Below are positions 7,955-16,208 of a stretch of 64,000 nucleotides of DNA, in pieces. The stretch spans positions 1 to 64,000 of the forward strand of contig NZ_JADILK010000016.1 in assembly GCF_017355165.1 (NCBI RefSeq). The letters are read 5' to 3'. The notes below the pieces were generated by a model. That model did no database searches. It had not been told where the DNA came from and was given only the letters and a program-made list of their open reading frames with translations. The DNA comes from Bacillus sp. SD075. GTDB lineage: Bacteria; Bacillota; Bacilli; Bacillales; DSM-1321. Both the position numbers and the translations under genes were made by a program. How positions within the stretch are numbered: the stretch's first letter is position 1; each line of letters begins with the position of its first letter.

Positions 7955-9232
7955 ATGTCAGGAGAAATTAAGGTAATTGAAAAACGTCAATTGGATAATC
8001 CACTGCAAGAATTCCAGGGTATCTTAAAAGAAGCGATACATGTTTTGGACTATCCGAATCAGGTTTTTGATTTTCTTAAAGCGCCAATGCGTTTTCTGGA
8101 AGTCTGTATTCCTATTCAAATGGATAATGGAGAGACAAGGATGTTTCAAGGGTATCGGGCTCAACATAATGATGCAGCCGGTCCAACAAAAGGGGGAATC
8201 CGTTTTCACCCGGATGTCACTCCTGAAGAAGTTAAGGCATTGGCCGGATGGATGAGCTTGAAATGCGGAATAACCGATCTTCCATATGGAGGAGCAAAAG
8301 GTGGCATTGTGTGTGATCCCAGACAGATGAGTTCATCTGAGCTAGAACGTTTAAGCAGAGGGTATGTCAGGGCAGTAAGTCAAATAGTGGGCCCTACAAA
8401 AGATATCCCGGCACCTGATATGTATACGAATTCACAAATCATGGCCTGGATGCTGGATGAATACGATCATATCAGGGAATTCGATTCACCCGGATTCATT
8501 ACAGGAAAGCCTCTGAGATTAGGAGGATCGAAGGGAAGGGAAAAGGCCACTTCCAAGGGAGTATTATATACACTTCAAATGATTTGTGATTTAAAGGGAA
8601 TTCCCATTGAAGGCATGCGGGTAATCATCCAGGGATTCGGGAATGTTGGCAGTCATTTAGCATTGTATTTACATGAAATGGGGGCTAAGATTGTTGGAAT
8701 AGCGGATGAACTTGGAGGTTTATACGATCCGAATGGCCTTGACATTCCTTACCTTTTGGAGAATAGGGACTCTTTTGGGGTCGTTTCGAACGTATACAAA
8801 GATTCATTATCCAATCAAGAATTATTGGAAAAAGAGTGTGATGTGTTGATTCCCGCAGCTATTAGCGGAGTGGTGAATAAAGATAATGCAAAACGATTAA
8901 AATGTGAAATCCTGATCGAAGCAGCAAATGGGCCGACAACAAAGGAAGCGATCAAGATTCTCGATGATAAAGGTATAGTGCTGGTCCCTGATATTTTGGC
9001 GAATTCAGGTGGGGTGATAGTCTCGTATTTTGAATGGTGCCAGAACAACCAAGGTTATTACTGGACGGAAGAGCTGGTGGATGAACGATTAAAGGAAAAG
9101 ATAACGGCCAGCTTTTTGAATGTCTACCATACTTCACAAAAATATACCGTGAATATGAAAGTGGCTGCTTATATAGAAGGGATTCGCAAAATAGCAGAAG
9201 CATCCCAGCTTCGAGGTTGGATCAGGTTCTGA
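7955..9232 (+). CDS. rocG: NAD-dependent glutamate dehydrogenase
   Basis: This 425-residue protein of the Glu/Leu/Phe/Val dehydrogenase family converts glutamate to 2-oxoglutarate and ammonia. The substrate site lies at about residues 85-125 (GPTKGGIRFHP and the active-site Lys in PYGGAKGGIVCDP). DIPAPDMYT follows near 150. The Rossmann nucleotide site is GFGNVGSHLA near 230. Length and motif order are those of RocG/GudB. RocG rather than GudB is favoured by the sigma-54 promoter, since rocG is the arginine-inducible SigL gene in B. subtilis, and by the arginine genes downstream. Two small genes follow in the same direction with short gaps. Confidence 0.88.
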   Translation: MSGEIKVIEKRQLDNPLQEFQGILKEAIHVLDYPNQVFDFLKAPMRFLEVCIPIQMDNGETRMFQGYRAQHNDAAGPTKGGIRFHPDVTPEEVKALAGWMSLKCGITDLPYGGAKGGIVCDPRQMSSSELERLSRGYVRAVSQIVGPTKDIPAPDMYTNSQIMAWMLDEYDHIREFDSPGFITGKPLRLGGSKGREKATSKGVLYTLQMICDLKGIPIEGMRVIIQGFGNVGSHLALYLHEMGAKIVGIADELGGLYDPNGLDIPYLLENRDSFGVVSNVYKDSLSNQELLEKECDVLIPAAISGVVNKDNAKRLKCEILIEAANGPTTKEAIKILDDKGIVLVPDILANSGGVIVSYFEWCQNNQGYYWTEELVDERLKEKITASFLNVYHTSQKYTVNMKVAAYIEGIRKIAEASQLRGWIRF

Positions 9233-9266
9233 ACGAATTAGGGCTTACAAGAAAGGAGGCAATCCG

Positions 9267-9557
9267 TTGAGTTTTGATATTCTGTCCGAAAATAAAGAAA
9301 ACCAGGCTATTCATCATTATTGCTTATTGTCACAAGATTATAGATATGATGTGACCATTGTATATTCGGCCCAGTTTTTCGGTAAAGCAATGGTGACTTC
9401 CATGCAAAGCGGAAGAATGATCCTGCTTTGTGCCAATGATATTAATTTAGATCAGTACTGGGCTCCGACCCTGGGCATTGAACAAGAAGATATACATGAG
9501 TTCCAAAATTTTCTCAAGTTAGTCCTACAAACCCCATTTCATTTTGAAGAATACTGA
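9267..9557 (+). CDS. DUF3055 (SAV0927-like) small protein
   Basis: The 96-residue product resembles the DUF3055 family found in Bacillus and Staphylococcus. The core reads YDVTIVYSAQFFGKAMVTSMQSGRM, here only located at residues 27-51, and is followed by an acidic C-terminal half. No function has been assigned to this family. The TTG start is supported by AAAGGAGG at 9252-9259. It begins 34 bases after the dehydrogenase stop and may be cotranscribed with it. Confidence 0.65.
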   Translation: MSFDILSENKENQAIHHYCLLSQDYRYDVTIVYSAQFFGKAMVTSMQSGRMILLCANDINLDQYWAPTLGIEQEDIHEFQNFLKLVLQTPFHFEEY

Positions 9558-9574
9558 AGGAAGGAATGATGTAA

Positions 9575-9823
9575 ATGTACGTTGATGTGATACTTAGCCC
9601 TTGTGATGGCAGAATTGAAAAAATTTCAATATCCAAAAATTCAAGATTTTACGAATGGGAACAATTATTTCAGATTAAGAAGGCAGATGGACGTGTGGAA
9701 ATCATTGATATTGGTGTCAGCGGGAAGATAGAATCATTGGAGGTATTGGAGGGTGAACCAGTGGTGGCAGGCGAGGTCCTCGCCTATTTTAAAGAAGATT
9801 TATTTGTGACCGGCAGCGATTAA
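9575..9823 (+). CDS. Small lipoyl/biotinyl-like domain protein
   Basis: This 82-residue protein reads like a compact biotinyl/lipoyl-type beta barrel. SPCDGRIEKI forms the first turn, a middle strand region follows, and then SGKIESLEVLEGEPVVAGEVLAYF, where the family normally shows 'V..G..V..G..L'. No modifiable lysine in an MKM-type turn is visible, so it is probably not lipoylated or biotinylated. It starts 17 bases after the DUF3055 gene. Its role is unknown. Confidence 0.55.
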   Translation: MYVDVILSPCDGRIEKISISKNSRFYEWEQLFQIKKADGRVEIIDIGVSGKIESLEVLEGEPVVAGEVLAYFKEDLFVTGSD

Positions 9824-9831
9824 TATAAAAC

Positions 9832-10725
9832 GAAAAAGAAGTTGTTCGCAAAGAAACACGAGCGTATCAAGGAAGCCTTCAAGATGAAATATATCAAGAT
9901 CGTGAAAACCATGGAAAGAAGCCTTTTCCACCAGATAAATTTGATAAGGAAGAAACCAAAGCAATTAAAGAAAGTACTACGGATCCTGAGAGTGGCTACT
10001 ATGTGAAAGATGAACGAACAAAACAGTTTGCCTATTCATTCCATGCGGCCGCAGACCGCAACGGTTTTGTATTGGGAACGATTGTAACACCTGGTAATAC
10101 ACATGACAGTCATATTTTGGAGCCACTTGTTGAGCAAGTGATTGAGAAAGTTGGAAAACCAGAAGCCGTTGCCGCAGATGCAGCTTATAAAACACCAGCG
10201 ATTACAAGCTACCTATTTAACAAAGAAATCACACCTGCTTTACCCTATACACGTCCTCGTACAAAAGAAGGATTCTTTCGCAAACATGAATAGGTATACG
10301 ATGAACATATTGATGGTTTCATTTTCCCAACGGGTGAACTATTAACGTATTCAACAACCAATAAAGAGGGCTATCGCGAGTACAAATTGCCCAAACACAT
10401 GTGTGCAACCTGCTCACCTTTATCACGGTGTACAGAAAGCAAAGAGTATCAAAAAGTGGTGACCTGGCATATCTGGCAAACACATGGGGAAGAAGCAGTT
10501 CATCTGTGTCATCATCAAGATGTAAAACCTATCTATGCGAAACGTAAAGAAACGATTGAGCCTGTATTCGCAAATGCAAAAGAAAAGCATGGTATGCGTT
10601 GGACTACTTTAAGGGGACTAAAAAAATTGTCGCTGCAGGCGAGGCTTACTTTCGCTGCCATGAATGTATAGAAGATGGCCAATTGTGGACATGGCAAGGT
10701 CCAAAACTGACCTAACTTAGTGGGC
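9832..10725 (+). pseudogene. IS1182-family transposase, 5' truncated, with in-frame stop
   Basis: The reading frame enters mid-protein (EVVRKETRAYQ) at about 9836. It carries the DDE-type catalytic region: ESTTDPESGYYVKDERTKQ, AYSFHAAADRNGFVLGTIVTPGN with HDSHILEPLV, then AAYKTPAI. A TAG at 10291-10293 interrupts KHE-VYDEH. Reading then continues through the cysteine-containing CATCSPLSRC block and ETIEPVFANAKEKHGMRWTT to AAMNV at 10671. A two-base insertion near 10687 then breaks the terminal NWTWQGPK motif. The N-terminal third is missing. The copy is inactive. Confidence 0.85.
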
Positions 10726-10773
10726 TCATAGAGCCCTAATCTCTTAAATTTAAGCGAACATTCAAAGGGGATG

Positions 10774-10815
10774 TCAAAAGGGGTTCGGAATTTTTAATTC
10801 CGAACCCCTTTGACT
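10774..10815. terminator. Bidirectional hairpin terminator
   Basis: TCAAAAGGGGTTCGGAA pairs with TTCCGAACCCCTTTGA around a short T-rich loop. It separates the transposase relic from the convergent IclR-type gene and shares its stem core with the hairpin at 1-36. Confidence 0.75.
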
Positions 10816-10885
10816 ACAAACCGAGAAGATAAAATGATTCATCTTCTTTTTCTGCTTATCCGGTCATCCTCCATTGCTCTCTTGT

Positions 10886-11632
10886 TCATTTTCCCCTATA
10901 CCCCAATTTTGCCGAAACCCGATTGCCCGTTTCCATAACATTCTTAATGAGGAAATCAAGTCTTTCATCTGTCAGGTTAAAGCTGACAAAACCAATGCTC
11001 ACCGCCCCGTGAACTTCTCCAAAATGGTTCAATATCGGCACGGAAACAGAACATGTTCCCTCTGTTCTTTCACTGTGACTGATTCCATGTCCCTTCATTT
11101 TAGTCTCTTGCAATATATCCCAAAAAGCTGGTCTTTCTTGAGATGGCAGAAGAGCATCCACGATTTTTTTCGCTTGATTATATGGCATATAGGCGAGCAT
11201 CGCTTTATTGGCAGCCCCGATATGCATAGGCACTCGTGAGCCAAGCTGGTCATAAACCCGGATTTGGCTTTTTTCACTGTCGATTCGTTCGATAACGAGT
11301 GATTCCATGCCAATCGGCTGGCTAAGGTAGACGCTTTCCTCCACTTTGTTCATAAGCCTTTCCAGTTCAGGCCTTATTTGGCTGATGTAATCCATTTTGT
11401 CATACATACGTAAGCCGTATTCGAGCCAAATATTCCCCAGACCATATTGTTTGGATTGCCCGTCCTGTTGGATTAATCCATGCGAGGACATCGCTTTTAA
11501 CAAACGATGCATGGAGCTGACAGGAAGATCACATTCTTGAGAAAGTTCCGTAATAGACAGCCAGTTTTCCGATGAATTGGAAACTAGCACCTTTATAACG
11601 TTCATGGCACGATCGATCGATTGCATAAACAA
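10886..11632 (-). CDS. IclR-family transcriptional regulator
   Basis: The 248-residue protein has the IclR layout. A winged helix occupies residues 1-65 (ITELSQECDLPVSSMHRLLKAM, recognition helix near 38-46). A C-terminal effector domain of about 180 residues follows, containing SVYLSQPIGMESLVIERIDS and GICHSxxERxEGTCSVSVPI-like segments. It is transcribed away from the guanidino block that begins at 11784. A palindrome at 11743-11770 between the two genes is a likely operator. By context it should control the DDAH-like/RocB/carrier genes, though the ligand is unknown. Confidence 0.85.
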   Translation of the reverse strand: MFMQSIDRAMNVIKVLVSNSSENWLSITELSQECDLPVSSMHRLLKAMSSHGLIQQDGQSKQYGLGNIWLEYGLRMYDKMDYISQIRPELERLMNKVEESVYLSQPIGMESLVIERIDSEKSQIRVYDQLGSRVPMHIGAANKAMLAYMPYNQAKKIVDALLPSQERPAFWDILQETKMKGHGISHSERTEGTCSVSVPILNHFGEVHGAVSIGFVSFNLTDERLDFLIKNVMETGNRVSAKLGYRGK

Positions 11633-11693
11633 ACCACCTATCTTTCATTACAAGTTAAATAAAAAGCTTATTTGTTTGAATATTTAAAACATA

Positions 11694-11723
11694 TTGACAT
11701 TATACCAAAGTTGATTTTATAAT
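11694..11723 (+). promoter_or_regulatory. Sigma-A promoter of the guanidino block
   Basis: TTGACA at 11694-11699 and TATAAT at 11718-11723 are separated by 18 bases. Both hexamers match the vegetative consensus perfectly, 60 bases before the first gene. Confidence 0.7.
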
Positions 11724-11742
11724 AAAAGAAAAATTCCTATTA

Positions 11743-11770
11743 GCGGAAACGTTTTCCGATATGCGGAAAA
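11743..11770. promoter_or_regulatory. Likely IclR operator
   Basis: CGGAAACGTTTTCCG is a near-perfect dyad, and a third half site, GCGGAAAA, follows at once. Dyads built on GGAAA/TTTCC are typical IclR-family targets. The site lies just downstream of the -10 box, consistent with repression by the divergent IclR protein. A CcpA box is a weaker alternative because the outer bases do not fit. Confidence 0.6.
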
Positions 11771-11783
11771 GAAGGGGGAGGCA

Positions 11784-12685
11784 GTGACATATTGTTCGTC
11801 CATGTATAAACCATTGGAACGTGTCATTGTAAAACATCCGAAAGAAGCATTCATTAGTCAAGAGCATTTAAGCCAAGCATGGAGGAACTTCAACTTTGCG
11901 GAAGAGCCAGATTTCAATGAGGCACTTCAAGAGTATGGTGACTTTATTTCCATTTTGGAGAAATATGTTCCAAACATCGATTATTTGCCAGCATCCTCGG
12001 AAGTCGGCATTGACTCCATATATGCGCATGACCCTGTCAAATTTACAGCCAAGGTGCCATTATCTTAAAGTCCGGGAAAGAATTGAGGCAACCTGAAGCT
12101 AATGTATACAAAGGATTTTGTAAGGAAAAGAGCATCCCGATTATTGGGTATTTAACGGGTGATGCTGTTGCGGATGGCGGTGATATCGTTTGGCTTGATG
12201 ATAGGACCCTTGTTGTCGGACATGGTTATCGTACAAATGCTGAAGCCATTCGGCAATTAAAAGAAATGACCGCTCATCTTGTGGATGAATTCATCGTAGT
12301 TCAGCTTCCGCATGATCAAGGGGAGGCTGAGTGTCTCCATCTTATGTCTTTCATCAGCATGGTCGACCATGATTTAGCGGTAGTTCATTCACGCCTAATG
12401 CCAGTCTTTTTCAGAAAACTGCTGATTGAACGAGGCATCCAGCTTATAGAAGTGCCGGTTGATGAGTACTTGAATTTAGGTTGTAATGTTCTTGCCATTG
12501 CTCCGCGGGTTTGCGTGATATCTTCTGGTAACGATTACACCAAGCAAAAGCTTGTTGATGCAGGAGCAACAGTTTATGAGTACAAAGGAACTGAAATCAG
12601 TTTCAAAGGCACTGGCGGTCCAACTTGTTTAACCTGCCCGGTGGTGCGTACATATATTAATGAAGGGGATCGGGTTAATATATAA
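11784..12685 (+). pseudogene. DDAH / amidinotransferase-like enzyme broken by one frameshift
   Basis: The N-terminal 95 codons (GTG start behind GGGGGAGG) and the following 200 codons from 12083 form one protein of about 300 residues. It belongs to the dimethylarginine dimethylaminohydrolase/arginine deiminase superfamily. Visible parts are IYAHDPVKFTAK, the DGGDIVWLDD block with VGHGYRTN, and the C-terminal catalytic Cys in TGGPTCLTCPV. The frame breaks near 12047-12052, where AAGGTGCC would need one more G (AAGGGTGCC) to give the family-like AKGAIILKSGKE. This is either a real mutation or a base-call error in a G run. If repaired, it would hydrolyse a guanidino substrate. Confidence 0.75.
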
Positions 12686-12840
12686 TTGTAAAAAAACACC
12701 AGGAAAAAGCTATGTAAATGAACGAACGACATCCGACCTTGGCATGCCTGGAAAAGTATTGAAGGGCATGCCGCTAACGTGGAAGCTTTGTAAAAATGTG
12801 GGGTGTCAGTTACACACTTGAGGAAAAGTGTGGATTTTTC

Positions 12841-12951
12841 AGATTTGAAGAGTCGATAGGACAATTGAATGAAGCTGGATATAAAATGATAGAGCAGGAA
12901 ATGTCGAAGTTTCAGAGCAAGGTGGTTGTGCATTTGTCACTGTGGTTTTAA
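12841..12951 (+). pseudogene. Ghost of a DDAH C-terminus
   Basis: The 36 codons reading FEESIGQLNEAGYKMIEQ then EMSKFQSK and ending LSLWF align in order with the end of the intact DDAH at 18250-18368 (IEDLGYTVIEVEMSEFQ ... LSLRF). The catalytic-Cys position is lost in a degraded GGTGGTTGTGCA stretch. It lies directly before rocB and shows that a second DDAH gene once stood here. Confidence 0.55.
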
Positions 12952-13019
12952 GTTTCAGAAATTTCTGTTTTTTTCCATTATTACTCTAATATTTGATGAA
13001 AATCAGAAAGGGGATTTCA

Positions 13020-14636
13020 ATGAGTCAATTACTTTGGGGTACTCCAGGAACGCTCCGTGCTTTGTTATGTGAACTTGTTAGCTGGGAAAGCCGTACTCTT
13101 ACAGTTGGGGAACGCACGTTTCCTTATAAGGTGCAAGAGAAATTGAGGGAGCTTGAATATTTTAAAAGGAATCCGGAGTACTTATCGCTTCACGAAGCTG
13201 ATTTAGGGAGGAATTTTGTCAACGCCTTTTATAAACATCCTGATGTAAAGGAGACCGTTGTATTAATTAGCCATTTTGATACGGTTCATACTGAAGAATA
13301 CGGTGATCTTGAGACTCTTGCTTTTAAGCCGGAGGAGCTCACTAAAAAACTTCATGACCGGAAAGCAGATCTACCGGAAGAAGCGCGCATGGATCTTGAA
13401 TCAGGAAAGTACTTGTTCGGTCGAGGTACGATGGATATGAAAATGGGGCTTGCCCTTCATATGGCTATCATCGAAAAGGCAAGCATTGAACAATGGCCGA
13501 TCAATCTCCTGCTGTTAACGGTTCCTGATGAGGAAGTGAATTCTGCGGGAATGAGGGCTGCAGTTAAAGAACTTGTGGCTTTACGTGATAAATATGACCT
13601 TTCCTATAAAATGTTTTTAAATAGTGAACCTTCCTTTTCACAGAAGCCGGGTGATAATAGACATTATATTTATTCCGGAACTTTGGGGAAAATCATGCCC
13701 GCTGCCCTTTTTTATGGGAAAGAAACTCATGTAGGGGAGCCATTAAAGGGCATAACGGCTAACTATATGGCCTCGTTTCTCACGCAACTCATGGAATGGA
13801 ACACACTTTTTCTGGAAAGTGATCTTGGCGAGGAAACACCTTTACCAGTCTCGCTTCAGCAAAAAGATCTAAAACTACAATATTCAACACAGACACCGTA
13901 TCGGGCAGCCGCGCTTTATAATGTGTTCATAATGAAAAGAACAGCGGCAGAAATAATGGATCTATTCGAGCAGGTTGCAAACGAAGCAGCGATGAAATGC
14001 AATGAATCTTATAAAAAGCTTTGTCTGCGTGAACAAATTGAAGGTGTTGGTGAAGTGCAAGTATTGCGCTACGAAAAGTTACTTTCATATGCCGAGGGCA
14101 AGTTTGGCGGGAGTTTTGTTGAGCAAATAAAGAGTGAAGTTAAAGGAAACATGGATTTGGATGAGCGGGAAAAATCAATGCGGATCGCTGAAAAATTGAT
14201 GATACAATGTCAGGAGCTTTCACCCGCCATTGTATTGCTGTTCGCACCGCCTTATTATCCAGCCGTCAATACGTCCGATGATCCGCTTATCATAGAATCT
14301 GTAAAATTAGTGAAGGAAACTGCCAGCATGCTTGATGAAGAAGTCAGCCAAATTCATTATTTTAATGGCCTTTGCGATTTAAGCTATGTTCAATATATTG
14401 ATGAGTCCGATGGCTGGACGGCTTTTGAAAAAAATACACCAGTCTGGGGGGATACTTACAGCATTCCTTTTGCAGATATGCAAAAACTTCAGGCACCCGT
14501 ACTTAATGTGGGTCCGTTCGGCAAGGACGCCCACCAGCGTACTGAGCGCCTTCACATCGATAGTGCCTTCGTCCATACGCCCGTAATGCTGGAGAAGTTA
14601 ATAAAGAGCTTGTTTAATTGCTTGGTTGAGAAGTGA
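13020..14636 (+). CDS. rocB: RocB-like M20 family peptidase of arginine use
   Basis: The product of about 538 residues is a RocB homologue, a metallopeptidase-fold protein of the M20 family that accompanies arginine degradation genes in Bacillus; its exact reaction is not known. Metal-binding motifs are visible: ISHFDTVH near residue 80, GRGTMDMKMG near 132, and PDEEVNSAG near 165. AKDAHQRTER-like residues (GPFGKDAHQRTERLH) lie near the end. The ATG at 13020 is chosen because AAAGGGG lies six bases upstream; an in-frame TTG at 12993 has no ribosome site. It follows the DDAH relics and precedes the carrier at 14707. Confidence 0.85.
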   Translation: MSQLLWGTPGTLRALLCELVSWESRTLTVGERTFPYKVQEKLRELEYFKRNPEYLSLHEADLGRNFVNAFYKHPDVKETVVLISHFDTVHTEEYGDLETLAFKPEELTKKLHDRKADLPEEARMDLESGKYLFGRGTMDMKMGLALHMAIIEKASIEQWPINLLLLTVPDEEVNSAGMRAAVKELVALRDKYDLSYKMFLNSEPSFSQKPGDNRHYIYSGTLGKIMPAALFYGKETHVGEPLKGITANYMASFLTQLMEWNTLFLESDLGEETPLPVSLQQKDLKLQYSTQTPYRAAALYNVFIMKRTAAEIMDLFEQVANEAAMKCNESYKKLCLREQIEGVGEVQVLRYEKLLSYAEGKFGGSFVEQIKSEVKGNMDLDEREKSMRIAEKLMIQCQELSPAIVLLFAPPYYPAVNTSDDPLIIESVKLVKETASMLDEEVSQIHYFNGLCDLSYVQYIDESDGWTAFEKNTPVWGDTYSIPFADMQKLQAPVLNVGPFGKDAHQRTERLHIDSAFVHTPVMLEKLIKSLFNCLVEK

Positions 14637-14706
14637 TGGAGGGGATTTTATCCCTTCCGATAGGAAAACTGGATTAAAAGTACTGAACTTAACTGGGGGT
14701 ATCTAT

Positions 14707-16161
14707 ATGAATGACCTGCCTAATGGTCAAATCACTTCCGATCCGCTTAATCAGAATAATAAGCCACTTAACCAATTAACGGAGTTACCGGAAAAAGGGA
14801 TTAATCCTTTTGTATTAATGTTTATCGTAATTGTAATAGTGACGGTTTTAACCTATATCTTACCCGCAGGCCAATACGAAAGAATTGAAAAGGATGGCCG
14901 AAGTGTAGTAGACCCTACTTCTTTTGAACTCGTTGAATCAACACCAGTGGGATTATTGGAAATGTTCAGCAGCATTCACACAGGGATGATCGAAGGAGCG
15001 TCAATTATCTTGTTCGTCTTTTTGTTTGGCGGAGCACTGGGAATCATGCAGGCAACAGGAGCACTGGATTCTTTCATAAAGTTTGTGGCTGTTCGATTCG
15101 GTACAAAAGAGAAATTGCTTATCCCGTTGATGGTATTGATCTTCGCATCATTAGGGACACTGATCGGCTCTGCTGAAGATGCATTAGTTTATATCGCAAT
15201 CATTGTTCCGATGACGATTGCATTAGGCTTTGATGCCCTTACAGGTTTTGCGATCGTCATCCTTGGAACACTGGCGACTGGATTCATTTCGGGCATTACG
15301 AACCCTTTTAATGTAGGAGTCGCCCAAAGCATTGCAGAACTGCCCATGTATTCGGGAATGGGATTGCGAATCGCTCTTCTTGCAGTGTTTTATATTGTTA
15401 CAGTATTGTATATCTATTTCCATGCAATGAAGGTTAAAAGAAACCCTGAACTGGGGGAGTATGGGAAATTTAGGCGTGAAGAACATGCACATCTTGATAA
15501 AAACTTTAGGATGAGTAAAAGACATAGTGCCGCTTTAATTATTTTATTGGTGAATTTCATCCTATTAGTATATGGAGTTATTAAATTAGGATGGTATATA
15601 AGTGAAATTGGCGGCTTGTTTTTATTAAGTGGGATCATAATGGGCATAATTGGAGGCTTAACTCCATCCAAAATGGCTAATGGTTTTATTTCAGGAGCTG
15701 GCGATATGGTTTCTGGGGCATTGATAATAGGAGTTGCGCAGACAATCTTAGTCATCATTACAAGTGGCGGATTGCTGGATACCATTTTATATTTTGCTGC
15801 AGGATTGGTTGAGCAGCTTCCTCCCGCCATTAATGCTATCGGAATGTTCATTGTCCAATTATTTCTTAACTTCATTGTTCCATCCGGAAGTGGACAAGCA
15901 GCATTGACGATGCCGATCATGGCTCCATTAGCGGATTTAATGGGAGTGACAAGACAAACGGCAGTGTTAGCTTTCCAATTAGGGGATGGGATTTCGAATA
16001 TGATATTTCCGACTTCTGGAGTGCTATTGGCTGGACTGGCAGTGGCAGGCATATCATTTACGAAATGGGTAAAATGGGTATTTCCATTTCTTTTGATTCA
16101 GGTTGCGGTAGCGATCATCTTTTTGATCATTGCTCAAAGCATACAGTACGGCCCTTTTTAA
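14707..16161 (+). CDS. YfcC/DcuC-family carrier
   Basis: The protein of about 484 residues has a short hydrophilic N-terminus and about twelve membrane helices. It belongs to the YfcC group of the C4-dicarboxylate/arginine-ornithine carrier family. Features include FVLMFIVIVIVTVLTYILPAG as helix 1 (located only), a NPFNVGVAQSIAELPMYSG loop, and two symmetrical re-entrant signatures, of which the second is FIVPSGSGQAALTMPI. The ATG at 14707 has GGGGGT upstream and matches the family start better than the upstream in-frame codon. Its place between rocB and an amidohydrolase suggests transport of arginine, ornithine or an acylated amino acid. Confidence 0.8.
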   Translation: MNDLPNGQITSDPLNQNNKPLNQLTELPEKGINPFVLMFIVIVIVTVLTYILPAGQYERIEKDGRSVVDPTSFELVESTPVGLLEMFSSIHTGMIEGASIILFVFLFGGALGIMQATGALDSFIKFVAVRFGTKEKLLIPLMVLIFASLGTLIGSAEDALVYIAIIVPMTIALGFDALTGFAIVILGTLATGFISGITNPFNVGVAQSIAELPMYSGMGLRIALLAVFYIVTVLYIYFHAMKVKRNPELGEYGKFRREEHAHLDKNFRMSKRHSAALIILLVNFILLVYGVIKLGWYISEIGGLFLLSGIIMGIIGGLTPSKMANGFISGAGDMVSGALIIGVAQTILVIITSGGLLDTILYFAAGLVEQLPPAINAIGMFIVQLFLNFIVPSGSGQAALTMPIMAPLADLMGVTRQTAVLAFQLGDGISNMIFPTSGVLLAGLAVAGISFTKWVKWVFPFLLIQVAVAIIFLIIAQSIQYGPF

Positions 16162-16208
16162 GGTGTGAAAAGTCTGAATAGTGGAACTAAGCGTTCGAGG
16201 AGGCATTT

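Noticed and set aside
11743-11770. GGAAACGTTTTCC as a CcpA site
   Set aside because: Outer consensus bases do not match and a third half site plus the divergent IclR gene fit an IclR operator better.
12740-12755. TGGCATGCCTGGAAAA as a sigma-54 promoter of rocB
   Set aside because: The -24 half fits, but there is no GC at the -12 position and it lies about 280 bases from the start.
12574-12933. Minus-strand open frame of 119 codons
   Set aside because: It overlaps the end of the frameshifted DDAH-like gene, and the plus strand in the same place shows a recognisable DDAH ghost.
15414-16052. Long minus-strand open frame opposite the YfcC-type carrier
   Set aside because: It has no ribosome site, has repetitive Pro/Ile-rich composition expected from the antisense of membrane helices, and the plus-strand gene is clear.
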